The position numbers and the translations under genes are program-made. The notes under the pieces are model-generated. The model worked only from the letters and a program-made list of their open reading frames with translations. It did not search any database and was not told the origin of the DNA. From an uncultured Chlorobiota bacterium (lineage in GTDB: Bacteria; Bacteroidota; Bacteroidia; Bacteroidales; JAADGE01), in assembly GCA_947311255.1 (NCBI GenBank), contig CAMZKL010000028.1, forward strand, positions 1 to 42,278: a DNA stretch of 42,278 nt. The letters are read 5' to 3'. Every line of letters starts with the position of its first letter. Position 1 is the stretch's first letter. This document shows positions 17,044 through 25,432 of the stretch, in pieces.

Positions 17044-17508
17044 TCAAAAATTATTTCTTACAAAATTTCTTACCAATTTTCGGGAAAGTTTATCAACAAA
17101 TCTATTGTAATTTATTTTATTAGTGTTTTTTTGATGTGCTTTTACTTTTATAAAATCAATATTCATAGTTTCAATATAAGAAACAAGTTTTCTAACTAAA
17201 TCTTCATTCTTGATAGCTTCTCCTTTTTTTGTTGTGAAATTTTGCTGCTTAAATTTTGGAATCCTTCTTTCAATTCCAGCAACATATTGACTATCTGTAT
17301 AAATTTCTATATTATTACGAATTTTTTGGTTTTCAATATACTCTAAAACATTTAAAACCGCTATAAGTTCCATTCTGTTATTTGTAGTATTGTTTTCTGT
17401 GTTTTTTAAAACAAGTTCTTTATCTTGAATAAATATTATAGCTGCCCAAGCACCAAATTTGTGTTTTGTGTTGCAACTTCCATCTGTGTATGCTATTATT
17501 TTTCTGAT
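17044..17508 (-). CDS. rnhA: Ribonuclease HI with an apparent ATC start codon
   Basis: 154 residues if translation begins at the ATC at 17508-17506. The frame then reads (M)RKIIAYTDGSCNTKHKFG, a standard RNase HI N-terminus, and carries all four metal ligands: Asp9, Glu47, Asp72 and Asp139, plus His125. It hydrolyses the RNA strand of RNA-DNA hybrids. The frame is closed by TAA at 17514-17512. Between that stop and the first catalytic Asp there is no ATG, GTG or TTG, only ATC (17508) and ATA (17499, 17496). The internal ATG at 17373 would remove Asp9 and give a dead fragment. Length agrees with E. coli RNase HI (155). It lies 20 bp after mnmE, probably in one transcript. A start mutation making this a pseudogene, or a base-call error, is the alternative. 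Confidence 0.8.
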   Translation of the reverse strand: MRKIIAYTDGSCNTKHKFGAWAAIIFIQDKELVLKNTENNTTNNRMELIAVLNVLEYIENQKIRNNIEIYTDSQYVAGIERRIPKFKQQNFTTKKGEAIKNEDLVRKLVSYIETMNIDFIKVKAHQKNTNKINYNRFVDKLSRKLVRNFVRNNF

Positions 17509-17528
17509 TTTTTAAATTATTTATAGTA

Positions 17529-18902
17529 TTACTTTCCAATACAGAAATTTTTAAAAATATTCCCAAGTACTTCATTATCAGTATATTGACCTGTTATCAT
17601 TCCTATATGATTTAAAATCTCTCTAATGTCTTGAGCAATAAAATCACTAGAAATACCCGATATTAAACCGGAATCTACACGTTCTGTTGCTTCAAAGGCT
17701 TTTTGTAGAAGTTCTAAATGCCTTGTATTGGTAATTATTGTTCCAGATTTATTAATTTCAGATAAACTTACAGCTTCAAATAGCTTATTTGTTAAGGACG
17801 AAATATTTTCTTTTTCTTTTGCTGAAATTTTAACATTTAAAAAATTACTGCACTCAGCTGTTTGAGAGGGAATAGCTCCTTTTATTTTATCAATTTTATT
17901 TAAAACAACAATTAATTCTTTACCTTTTATGTTTTCAGACATATCAGATATTTTTTTGCAATAATTTGTATCATTTGCATCAATCATATATAAAATAATT
18001 GTAGCATTTTCAATTTTTTGCATTGTCTTTTCAATTCCAAGGTTTTCTATGGCATCATCAGTTTTCCTAATCCCTGCGGTATCAATAAATCTAAATAAGA
18101 TTCCATTTAAAGAGATAGTATCTTCAACAGCATCTCTAGTAGTTCCTGCTATTTCAGAAACAATAGCTTTATCTTCATTTAGTAAAACATTCAACAAAGT
18201 AGATTTTCCAACATTTGGTTCTCCTACAATTGCAACTGGAACACCATTTTTAATAACATTTCCAAATTCAAAAGATTTAATGAGTTCTTTTGTTTTGTGT
18301 TTTATACTGTTAATCAATATTTTAAGTTGTATTCTGTCAACAAATTCAACATCTTCTTCACTAAAATCAAGTTCAAGTTCAATTAAAGAAATAAAATTAA
18401 GAAGCTGTGAGCGAAGTTCTTGAAGGTCAGAAGCAAAACCTCCTCTCATTTGTTGCATTGCAATTTTATGTTCTGCTTTTGACTCTGCTGAGATTAAATC
18501 TGCAACAGCTTCAGCTTGAGAAAGCTCTAGTTTTCCATTAAGAAAAGCACGTTGAGTAAACTCTCCCGGTTTTGCAATTCTTGCACCTTTTTTTATTAAT
18601 AAATTTAAAATTTTTTGCTGAATATAAACAGAAGCATGGCAAGAAATTTCAACATTATTTTCTCCTGTGTAAGATTTTGGTGCTCTGAATATAGAAACAA
18701 GAACTTGGTCAATAATTTCTTCATTATCTTTTATATAACCATAATGAATTGTATATGCCTCTTGTTCAACAAGTTTTTTGTTTTTGCTGTAAAAAACAGA
18801 ATCCGCAATCTTAATTGCGTCTTCCCCTGACAATCGAATAACAGCTATCGCACCACTACCTTGTGCTGTTGCAATTGCTGTTATTGTGTCGTCAAATAAC
18901 AT
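17529..18902 (-). CDS. mnmE: tRNA modification GTPase MnmE
   Basis: 457 residues in the full MnmE layout. The N-terminal folate-binding domain has DTITAIATAQGSGAIAVIRL at 4-23, followed by helices and a GTPase domain with G1 GEPNVGKST, G2 GTTRD, G3 DTAGIRKT and G4 NKIDK. The C-terminus is the conserved CIGK, whose Cys is needed for activity. With MnmG it installs the 5-carboxymethylaminomethyl (or aminomethyl) group on U34 of certain tRNAs. It lies 9 bp downstream of pfkA and 20 bp upstream of the RNase H frame, on the same strand, so these genes are likely co-transcribed. Start and end agree with family length. Confidence 0.97.
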   Translation of the reverse strand: MLFDDTITAIATAQGSGAIAVIRLSGEDAIKIADSVFYSKNKKLVEQEAYTIHYGYIKDNEEIIDQVLVSIFRAPKSYTGENNVEISCHASVYIQQKILNLLIKKGARIAKPGEFTQRAFLNGKLELSQAEAVADLISAESKAEHKIAMQQMRGGFASDLQELRSQLLNFISLIELELDFSEEDVEFVDRIQLKILINSIKHKTKELIKSFEFGNVIKNGVPVAIVGEPNVGKSTLLNVLLNEDKAIVSEIAGTTRDAVEDTISLNGILFRFIDTAGIRKTDDAIENLGIEKTMQKIENATIILYMIDANDTNYCKKISDMSENIKGKELIVVLNKIDKIKGAIPSQTAECSNFLNVKISAKEKENISSLTNKLFEAVSLSEINKSGTIITNTRHLELLQKAFEATERVDSGLISGISSDFIAQDIREILNHIGMITGQYTDNEVLGNIFKNFCIGK

Positions 18903-18911
18903 TTTAAGCTA

Positions 18912-19883
18912 TTATTTAGATAAAATTTCATTAACCCTAAGTAGTTCCTCTCCTATTCCTCGTTTTCCTTTAATAGTTTTGTTAAAAGGGACATGAACAA
19001 CTTCATGGTTTGCGTAGCCCATCATAACACTTCTTTGATTATCCATTAGTGCATCAACAGCAGCAACACCAAGTCTGCTTGCAAGATACCTGTCAAAAGC
19101 TGTTGGAGAACCACCTCTTTGCATATGTCCTAAAACATTTACTCTAACACCGTGTTCTTTAAATCTTTTCCCGAATGCTTTTGCAATTTTTTCGGCACCT
19201 CCAACATTATTTCCCTCGGCAACAATTATAATACTGGATGTTTTTTTTGTTGTGGAAAGATATTTTTCTAATTTTTCTTCTTGTCCTTCAATTTCAGGAA
19301 TCAAAACCATTTCAGCACCTGTCGCAATTCCTGCTTTTAAAGCAATGAAACCTGCATCACGCCCCATTACTTCAATAAAGAATGTTCTGTCGTGTGAATG
19401 TGCTGTATCTTTAATTTTATCAATAGCTTCAGTAACTGTATTTAGAGCAGTATCAAAACCTATTGTGTAGTCCGTTCCAAACATATCATTATCAATAGTT
19501 CCTGGCATACCAACAAAAGGTATATCATATTCTTGAGAAAAAATTCCTGCTCCTTTAAAACTTCCGTCTCCTCCAATTACTACAACTGCATCAATCTTAT
19601 TTTTTACTAAATTTGTATATGCTTTTTTTCTCCCTTCTATTGTTCTAAACTCCTTACTTCTTGCAGAGCGTAAAAATGTTCCTCCTTGTTGAATTATATG
19701 TGCAACAGATTTTGAAGTCATTTTTTCAAATTCTCCACGAATCATGCCTTTATAACCTCTATGAATACCATATACTTCAAGTTTATAATTAATTGCAGTT
19801 CTAACAACTGCTCTAACTGCTGAATTCATTCCTGGGGAATCTCCTCCGGAAGTAAATACTCCTATTCTTTTAATTTTCTTCAT
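18912..19883 (-). CDS. pfkA: ATP-dependent 6-phosphofructokinase
   Basis: 323 residues. TSGGDSPGMNSAVRA at 11-25 binds the nucleotide, IGGDGSFKGA at 103-112 has Gly at the position that marks ATP use, and PGTIDND at 127-133 holds the catalytic Asp131 with Gly rather than Lys before TIDND. Both markers indicate ATP as phosphoryl donor. It converts fructose 6-phosphate to fructose 1,6-bisphosphate, the committed step of glycolysis. Length equals that of bacterial PfkA. It lies 25 bp downstream of a second, PPi-type enzyme gene and 9 bp before mnmE. Confidence 0.95.
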   Translation of the reverse strand: MKKIKRIGVFTSGGDSPGMNSAVRAVVRTAINYKLEVYGIHRGYKGMIRGEFEKMTSKSVAHIIQQGGTFLRSARSKEFRTIEGRKKAYTNLVKNKIDAVVVIGGDGSFKGAGIFSQEYDIPFVGMPGTIDNDMFGTDYTIGFDTALNTVTEAIDKIKDTAHSHDRTFFIEVMGRDAGFIALKAGIATGAEMVLIPEIEGQEEKLEKYLSTTKKTSSIIIVAEGNNVGGAEKIAKAFGKRFKEHGVRVNVLGHMQRGGSPTAFDRYLASRLGVAAVDALMDNQRSVMMGYANHEVVHVPFNKTIKGKRGIGEELLRVNEILSK

Positions 19884-19908
19884 TTATTATCTTTATCAAT
19901 TTTATTTT

Positions 19909-21105
19909 TTATTCTCCTGTCATTATAAACAATGGATTCATTTCAAAACTTTTATAATAAGGTCTTAATCTATCAGTATTATAATATCTTTCAACATTTA
20001 CAATTTTTGATTGACTTGTAACTACATCAATAGGTACATTATCGTATCTTCCGTTTTTAAGAACTACAAGTCTTCCATGTAAACCTTTTAATATCAAGTC
20101 TAAAGCAAGGTTTCCGTATGCCATAGGTACAATTGAATCAATAGCATCCGGATCTCCTCCTCTTACAAGATATCCTAATTTTTGATTTATTACATTTATT
20201 CTTTTTCCATTATTAAATTGTGGTGAAAGTTCTTTTAACTTTGCAGAAACCATTTCTCCTATACCTCCAAGTTTTGCATGACCGAATTGGTCTTTTTCAG
20301 CATTTTTAAAAATCATTTCTCCTCCTTCAAACATTGCTCCTTCCGAAACAAGAACTACTGAATAATTACTCGGATTTTTATTTCTGTCATTAATTAGCAA
20401 TTCAGTCAGTTTTTCAATTTTAAACTTATGTTCAGGTATAACACATCTGTTAGCAGAACCTGCCATTGTAGGAAGCATTGCGGTATATCCGGCATACCTT
20501 CCAAAAACTTCAAGAACTAAAAGACGCTCGTGAGAACCTGCCGAAGTCCGCAGAGTATTTGTCATGTTAATTGTTCTTGTTATGCAGGTACTGAACCCAA
20601 TACAATAATCAGTTCCGGGAACATCATTATCCATTGTTTTAGGAATTGCAACAACTTTAAATCCTTCCTTATACAAACGTACACCATAGCTTAAAGTATC
20701 GTCTCCACCAATAGGTATAAGATAATCAATGCCCAAATAATTTAAGTTATCAATTACAACTTCTGTTAAATCGTTAACTTCTTCTTTATATTTGTCTTTT
20801 AAGTGTTTTGGAACATTTATTTTTGGCAAATGACTAGGTCGAGTTCTTGAACTGTGCAAAAATGTACCTCCTGTTCTTCCGGCTTTATTCACAATATTTT
20901 CAGTAAGTTCAATATAATTTCCGCTATTATCTGCGTTTTTATCTTGAATAAGTTCAACAATGCCTGCCCATCCTCTTCTTAATCCGATCACTTTATATCC
21001 CTCTCTAATTGCTCTTATTGTAATAGCTCTTATTGCGGGATTTAATCCGGGAACATCACCACCTCCCGTTAAAATTGCTATAGTTCCTTTAATTTTCTTT
21101 GCCAT
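19909..21105 (-). CDS. Phosphofructokinase of the pyrophosphate-dependent type
   Basis: 398 residues, homologous to the neighbouring PfkA but with insertions. ILTGGGDVPGLNPAIRA starts the domain. The donor-site markers are GGDD at 133-136 (Asp where ATP enzymes have Gly) and PKTMDND at 155-161 (Lys where ATP enzymes have Gly), the combination of PPi-linked PFKs. Such an enzyme catalyses a reversible fructose 6-phosphate/fructose 1,6-bisphosphate interconversion with PPi/Pi and so can act in glycolysis and gluconeogenesis. Some enzymes of this clade use ATP, so the donor is predicted rather than proven. Tandem with the ATP type, 25 bp apart. Confidence 0.9.
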   Translation of the reverse strand: MAKKIKGTIAILTGGGDVPGLNPAIRAITIRAIREGYKVIGLRRGWAGIVELIQDKNADNSGNYIELTENIVNKAGRTGGTFLHSSRTRPSHLPKINVPKHLKDKYKEEVNDLTEVVIDNLNYLGIDYLIPIGGDDTLSYGVRLYKEGFKVVAIPKTMDNDVPGTDYCIGFSTCITRTINMTNTLRTSAGSHERLLVLEVFGRYAGYTAMLPTMAGSANRCVIPEHKFKIEKLTELLINDRNKNPSNYSVVLVSEGAMFEGGEMIFKNAEKDQFGHAKLGGIGEMVSAKLKELSPQFNNGKRINVINQKLGYLVRGGDPDAIDSIVPMAYGNLALDLILKGLHGRLVVLKNGRYDNVPIDVVTSQSKIVNVERYYNTDRLRPYYKSFEMNPLFIMTGE

Positions 21106-21219
21106 ATACTTATATTAAAAATTGTAAATTTATAATTTTGTTTATAATTCTGATATTAATATAATTACTAATCAATATATATTATCAAGTTATTGATATT
21201 TAGATATTAAAATAATCTA

Positions 21220-21963
21220 TTATTTTACAGCAAAATCTTTTGTTCTTATTTTTTTATATAATAACTCAATATCTTTTACCTGAATACGTTTCTTTTCAGT
21301 ATTATCAAATTTAATAACTGTTCCCGAAATTGACTTAAGAGTTTTCTTTTTATCAGTAATAATTTTTGCAGTTAAAAACTCATAGTTATTTTGCTTAACA
21401 TCTTTTATTTTTTTTATGTTTGTAGAAGAATCAACACTTCCATCATCGTAATTTGCATAAAGTTTTATTTTTTTCTCTAAATGTTCATAATAGGGAACAA
21501 CAAAAATACCAGCTTTTAAAATATACTCTCCATATTTCTTCTCTTTAATATCAAAGTCTAATGGATTTTTAAAATCTAATGTATTAAATGACCACTTTTG
21601 GTTTTTATTCCACAAATTATTAATTCTTTTTTTTGTCAATTCAGATTGGACACTATCAAAGAAATTTTCTAAAGAATCATATATTAATAAATATTCATCA
21701 GTATGCAACGAATAATATTTTATAGTTTTATCAAAATCTTCTCTTGAAACATTATGTTTTTTTAAAACAGAGTTATAAACACTTATTGAATCACTTTTTT
21801 TATCTTTTGTAAGATTCATATTTGATATTATTCCATCTGCTTTATGCATATCAATAAGTAAATTAAAAAAAATATCTTCATCAATAATTTCTCTTTTTTT
21901 AACAGAATCTGAACATGAAAACACTGTAATTATCAATAGAGTATAGATAAATATTTTGAACAT
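21220..21963 (-). CDS. DUF4296 lipoprotein
   Basis: 247 residues. The N-terminus MFKIFIYTLLIITVFSCSDS is a lipoprotein signal with Cys17. It is followed by EDIFFNLLIDMHKADGIISN, then YNSVLKKHNVSREDFDKTIKYYSLH, the pattern of DUF4296, where a helical region ends in a sentence like 'the next form must wait to be processed'. The role is unknown; members are probably inner- or outer-membrane lipoproteins of Bacteroidota. The second half (about 130-247) is beta-rich and lysine-rich with no motif I recognise. It is divergent from the Fe-S protein gene, 158 bp away, and 114 bp upstream of the PPi-type PFK gene. Confidence 0.8.
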   Translation of the reverse strand: MFKIFIYTLLIITVFSCSDSVKKREIIDEDIFFNLLIDMHKADGIISNMNLTKDKKSDSISVYNSVLKKHNVSREDFDKTIKYYSLHTDEYLLIYDSLENFFDSVQSELTKKRINNLWNKNQKWSFNTLDFKNPLDFDIKEKKYGEYILKAGIFVVPYYEHLEKKIKLYANYDDGSVDSSTNIKKIKDVKQNNYEFLTAKIITDKKKTLKSISGTVIKFDNTEKKRIQVKDIELLYKKIRTKDFAVK

Positions 21964-22074
21964 ATTATTTTATTTTGGACTTCGAAATAAACTATATTTT
22001 TTAACTTATCAAAGAGAAGTCTAATTTATAATCATTCTAAGTATTGTATTTAAAGATATTATAATCTTTTTTTC

Positions 22075-22082
22075 TATTTTTG
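22075..22082 (+). promoter_or_regulatory. Putative -7 box for the redox operon
   Basis: TATTTTTG fits TAnnTTTG and lies 39 bp before the Fe-S protein start codon in the divergent gap with the DUF4296 gene. No convincing -33 element at normal spacing was found. Confidence 0.35.
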
Positions 22083-22121
22083 GTGCGAAATATAATGACA
22101 TATAATTAAACACACAAAAAT

Positions 22122-23081
22122 ATGAAAGAAAAGAAAAATCCCGAAAAAAAAAGTGGAAAAAAATCAACTTCGCGTCGTGATTTTCTAAAAAAAGGACTTC
22201 TAGCAGGTGCAGGAACTGTGCTTGCTGGTGGAGTTGTTGGTTCATTTAATGCTTTTGCCCAAAATGGTGAAAAAATTAAAGTTTTAGGATCAGATGGAAA
22301 AGTAATGACAGTTGACAAGTCTCATTTACAAGAGATTGGTCTGAAAACCGAAGAAGAAATGCAAGTAGCCGGAAGAGAAGGAATCCCAGGTAAAAAATGG
22401 GTAATGGTAATTGATTTGGGCAAATGTAAGAATGCGAGATTATGTATGGCATCGTGCCAACATGCACACGAATTAAAACCAGAACAACATCACATTAATG
22501 TTTTAAGAATGGACAGAGGTGGAGATACTGCACCTTTCTTTATGCCAAAACCTTGTCAGCATTGCGACAACCCGCCATGTACAAAGGTTTGCCCTGTTGA
22601 TGCGACTTTTAAAAGACAAGATGGAATTGTTCTTATTGATAATGAAAGATGTATTGGATGTAGATTCTGCATTGCTGCTTGTCCATATTCTGCAAGAATT
22701 TTCAATTGGTCCGACCCTAAAGACAAAGAAAAATACGAAGATGTTGAATATAATATTGAACTGAATGTACCTCAGAAAAAAGGTACAGTTTCAAAATGTT
22801 TATTTAGTGCCGACAGACTACGTGAAGGAAAATTGCCTTATTGTGTTTCTGCATGTCCTAATGGAGTTTATTGGTTTGGTGATGCTAACGAAGATGCTGT
22901 TACAAATGGAACTACAAAAGAAACAGTTCCTTTTAAAAAATTATTAAAAGACAATGCTGCTTACACTTTGTTGCCTGAATTAGGAACAAAACCAAGTGTT
23001 TATTATCTTCCTGAAAAAGACAGATTATTTCCTTTTGAATATGAAGGAAAAAGTGATTTGGAAGATAAACACCATTCTTAA
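22122..23081 (+). CDS. Tat-exported four-cluster ferredoxin-like subunit (PsrB/HybA/DsrO type)
   Basis: 319 residues. A twin-arginine signal (SRRDFLKKG at 17-25, then a small-residue-rich hydrophobic core to about 46) sends the folded protein out of the cytoplasm. Four cysteine motifs follow. The second (Cys145-148-153-157) and third (Cys177-180-183-187) are complete. The first has Cys102-108-112 with Ala105 where the second Cys should be, and the fourth has Cys226-241-245 with Ser229 in that place. The clusters pass electrons between a membrane NrfD protein, encoded 35 bp downstream, and a partner. No molybdopterin or other catalytic subunit lies next to it. Family firm, substrate unknown. 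Confidence 0.9.
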   Translation: MKEKKNPEKKSGKKSTSRRDFLKKGLLAGAGTVLAGGVVGSFNAFAQNGEKIKVLGSDGKVMTVDKSHLQEIGLKTEEEMQVAGREGIPGKKWVMVIDLGKCKNARLCMASCQHAHELKPEQHHINVLRMDRGGDTAPFFMPKPCQHCDNPPCTKVCPVDATFKRQDGIVLIDNERCIGCRFCIAACPYSARIFNWSDPKDKEKYEDVEYNIELNVPQKKGTVSKCLFSADRLREGKLPYCVSACPNGVYWFGDANEDAVTNGTTKETVPFKKLLKDNAAYTLLPELGTKPSVYYLPEKDRLFPFEYEGKSDLEDKHHS

Positions 23082-23116
23082 AAAATAAATAATACTAATA
23101 ATCAAAAAATAAAAAT

Positions 23117-24472
23117 ATGTCTGAAGTAAATAAAGAAGGAACAAAAAAAACAATAGGAACTATTGTTTCTGACCTTACGAGACCTATAAAAAATCATAAA
23201 GGTTTTACAATTTGGATTCTATTTCTACTGACTGTAATGGGAGTAGGAATGATGGCTTATGTTGACCAATTAGCAAACGGATTAGGAGTAACAGCAATGA
23301 GAGATTACATCTCTTGGGGTTTGTATATTTCAAGTTTTATATTTTTTATTGCAACTGCGTTAGTCGGAATGCTTATAAGTGCGGTTTTAGGACTTATAGG
23401 TATAAAATGGATAACTCCCATAGCAAGAATTGCAGAAATGATAGCTTTAGGATTTGCAATGTGGGCAGGATTAATAATCATATTTGATATGGGACGTCCT
23501 GACAGAGCTTTAAATTTATTTATACACGGAAGACTACAGTCCCCAATTCTTTGGGATGTTACTGTTGTTACAACCTATATAGCAATTAGTGTTTTATTAT
23601 ATTTATTACCTCTAATTCCGGATATGCCGTTTCTAAAAAAAGCAATGACAGACCAAGCAAAATGGAAACAAAAAATTTACAAAATATTATCATTTGGTTT
23701 TGAAGGAAGACCTGAACAATATAAATCTGTAAAAAAACTAATTAGAATACTCGCAATACTTATTATTCCTGTCGCCCTTGCAATTCATACAGTTACATCA
23801 TGGTTATTTGCATTAACTCCAAGAGTTGGTTGGGACTCAACAATTTTTGGACCTTACTACGTAACAGGAGCTTTTGTTGCAGGTGGTGCAGCTGTTATGA
23901 TTGCAATGTTTGTACTTAGTAGAAATTATAATTTAAAAGATTATATAACGGATTTTCATTTTGATAAAATGGGAAAATTACTTGTGTTATTAATGCTTGT
24001 TTATTTTTATTTTAACATTAACGAATATATTGTTCCGGGATATAAAATGAAAGCTGGTGATGATCATCATATTCTTGGATTATTTACAGGGCATTATGCA
24101 AAAATGTTTTGGACTGTTCAATTAGGAGGTCTGATAATACCTATAATATTATTGCTTTTCAGAAGAATGAGAAAACCATTACCTTCATTATTTATTGGTA
24201 TTGCAGTTATTATTGGTGCATTCTTTAAAAGATATATAATAACTATTCCAACACTTGTTCACCCTCATTTACCAATCCAAAATGTGCCCGAAGAATTTCA
24301 TTCTTATTGGCCTAATGCTTGGGAATGGGCAATTACCATGATGGCAATAGCCGGTGCTGTTTTAATTATTACAATTCTTGCAAAACTTTTTCCAATAATA
24401 CCAATTTGGGAAATTGCCCATGAAGAAGGTATTACAAATGAAGAAATGAACAAATATGTTGAAGAATCATAA
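23117..24472 (+). CDS. NrfD/PsrC-type membrane quinone-interacting subunit
   Basis: 451 residues with about nine to ten membrane spans, from TIWILFLLTVMGVGMMAYVD (about 31-50) to the C-terminal LIITILAKLFPIIPIWE. DYISWGLYISSFIFFIATAL and MWAGLIIIFDMGRPDRALNL are typical NrfD blocks, the latter with the conserved Asp-x-Gly-x-Pro. NrfD proteins exchange electrons with (mena)quinone and in some complexes move protons. Here it sits between a periplasmic Fe-S protein and a cytochrome c gene, which suggests an inner-membrane quinol/periplasm electron transfer complex. Relatives are found in alternative complex III, Psr, Qrc and DsrMKJOP. Confidence 0.9.
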   Translation: MSEVNKEGTKKTIGTIVSDLTRPIKNHKGFTIWILFLLTVMGVGMMAYVDQLANGLGVTAMRDYISWGLYISSFIFFIATALVGMLISAVLGLIGIKWITPIARIAEMIALGFAMWAGLIIIFDMGRPDRALNLFIHGRLQSPILWDVTVVTTYIAISVLLYLLPLIPDMPFLKKAMTDQAKWKQKIYKILSFGFEGRPEQYKSVKKLIRILAILIIPVALAIHTVTSWLFALTPRVGWDSTIFGPYYVTGAFVAGGAAVMIAMFVLSRNYNLKDYITDFHFDKMGKLLVLLMLVYFYFNINEYIVPGYKMKAGDDHHILGLFTGHYAKMFWTVQLGGLIIPIILLLFRRMRKPLPSLFIGIAVIIGAFFKRYIITIPTLVHPHLPIQNVPEEFHSYWPNAWEWAITMMAIAGAVLIITILAKLFPIIPIWEIAHEEGITNEEMNKYVEES

Positions 24473-24511
24473 GTTTTTTATCGTAAATTATAAAATCGAA
24501 AATTTAATAAA

Positions 24512-25396
24512 ATGACATACTTAAATAAAATAAAAATATTTATATTTGTTTTCATGTTTATGCTGTTTTCATTCAGTATAAATGCACAATGGAATATTCC
24601 TGCCGATGCAAAAAACAAAAAACCACCTGTTGACCCTACTCATACTTTAGTAAAAACAGGAAAAGATTTATATAAATCTAATTGTGCATCTTGCCATGGA
24701 ACACCAGGAGAAGGCAACAACATTGCAGCAATAGGTGCAACAGACTTAGGATCAGGAGATTATCAGCACTCACATTCTTCAGGACAAACTTTTTTCCAAG
24801 TTGAACAAGGAAATGGAGGAATGCCATCTTTTAGAGATAAATTTAGCTCCGATGAAAAATGGTGCTTAATTTTTTACATCAAAAGTTTTGATAAAGATTT
24901 TAAAATAACAGGAGAAGAATTAAAAGAACAAAAAGCAGACTTGCGACTAAGTTTGATTGAAAAAATCAGAACCGTTAAAGCTTATGCAACAACAAAAGAC
25001 AAAAGCGGAAAAGAAATTGCTTTGGAAGGAGCAGATGTTCAATTTTTCATTAAAAGGATGTTTGGAAATATGCAAATAGGAGAAATTGTTACAACAGACA
25101 ATAAAGGAATTGCTTCAATTAAAATTCCTGAGAATATTCCGGGAGACGAAGAAGGTAATTTAAACTTACTTGTAAAGTTTAAAGATACAGACACTTACGG
25201 AAAAGCGATAAAATCCAAAACAATAAAATGGGGAACTAAATTGGAAATTGTTAATATAACAGACAAAAGAGAAATGTGGGGATCTTTACACAGAGTTCCT
25301 TTATGGGTTCTATTTTCTTACTTGGGGATGACAATTGGAGTTTGGCTTGTTATTGGATATGTAGTGTTCCAAATAATAAGATTGAAAAAACTTTAA
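24512..25396 (+). CDS. Membrane-anchored monohaem cytochrome c with a beta-sandwich-like middle domain
   Basis: 294 residues. After a signal peptide (about 1-26) comes a class I cytochrome c domain: CASCHG at 58-63 binds haem covalently and Met104 in GGMPSF is the probable axial ligand. Residues about 140-255 contain no further CxxCH and read like an Ig or carboxypeptidase-regulatory-type fold (GADVQFFIKRMFGNMQIGEI, DNKGIASIKIPENI). One C-terminal helix (WVLFSYLGMTIGVWLVIGYV) anchors it with the haem in the periplasm. Third gene of the redox unit; it may accept electrons from, or give them to, the Fe-S/NrfD pair. Confidence 0.87.
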   Translation: MTYLNKIKIFIFVFMFMLFSFSINAQWNIPADAKNKKPPVDPTHTLVKTGKDLYKSNCASCHGTPGEGNNIAAIGATDLGSGDYQHSHSSGQTFFQVEQGNGGMPSFRDKFSSDEKWCLIFYIKSFDKDFKITGEELKEQKADLRLSLIEKIRTVKAYATTKDKSGKEIALEGADVQFFIKRMFGNMQIGEIVTTDNKGIASIKIPENIPGDEEGNLNLLVKFKDTDTYGKAIKSKTIKWGTKLEIVNITDKREMWGSLHRVPLWVLFSYLGMTIGVWLVIGYVVFQIIRLKKL

Positions 25397-25402
25397 AACA
25401 AT

Positions 25403-25432
25403 AAAAAAAGTCTGCAAATGCAGACTTTTTTT
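25403..25432 (+). terminator. Intrinsic terminator of the redox operon
   Basis: GTCTGC at 25410-25415 pairs with GCAGAC at 25420-25425 around AAAT. An A-tract precedes the stem and a seven-base T-tract follows it, and the two can extend the stem. It lies 6 bp past the cytochrome stop codon, a clear Rho-independent terminator. Confidence 0.88.

Noticed and set aside
17044-17373. 109-residue ORF as the complete RNase H protein
   Set aside because: It lacks the first catalytic Asp; the open frame continues upstream with a perfect family N-terminus.
18049-18423. 124-codon open frame on the plus strand
   Set aside because: Antisense to the GTPase core of mnmE; its codons mirror mnmE and it has no recognisable domain.
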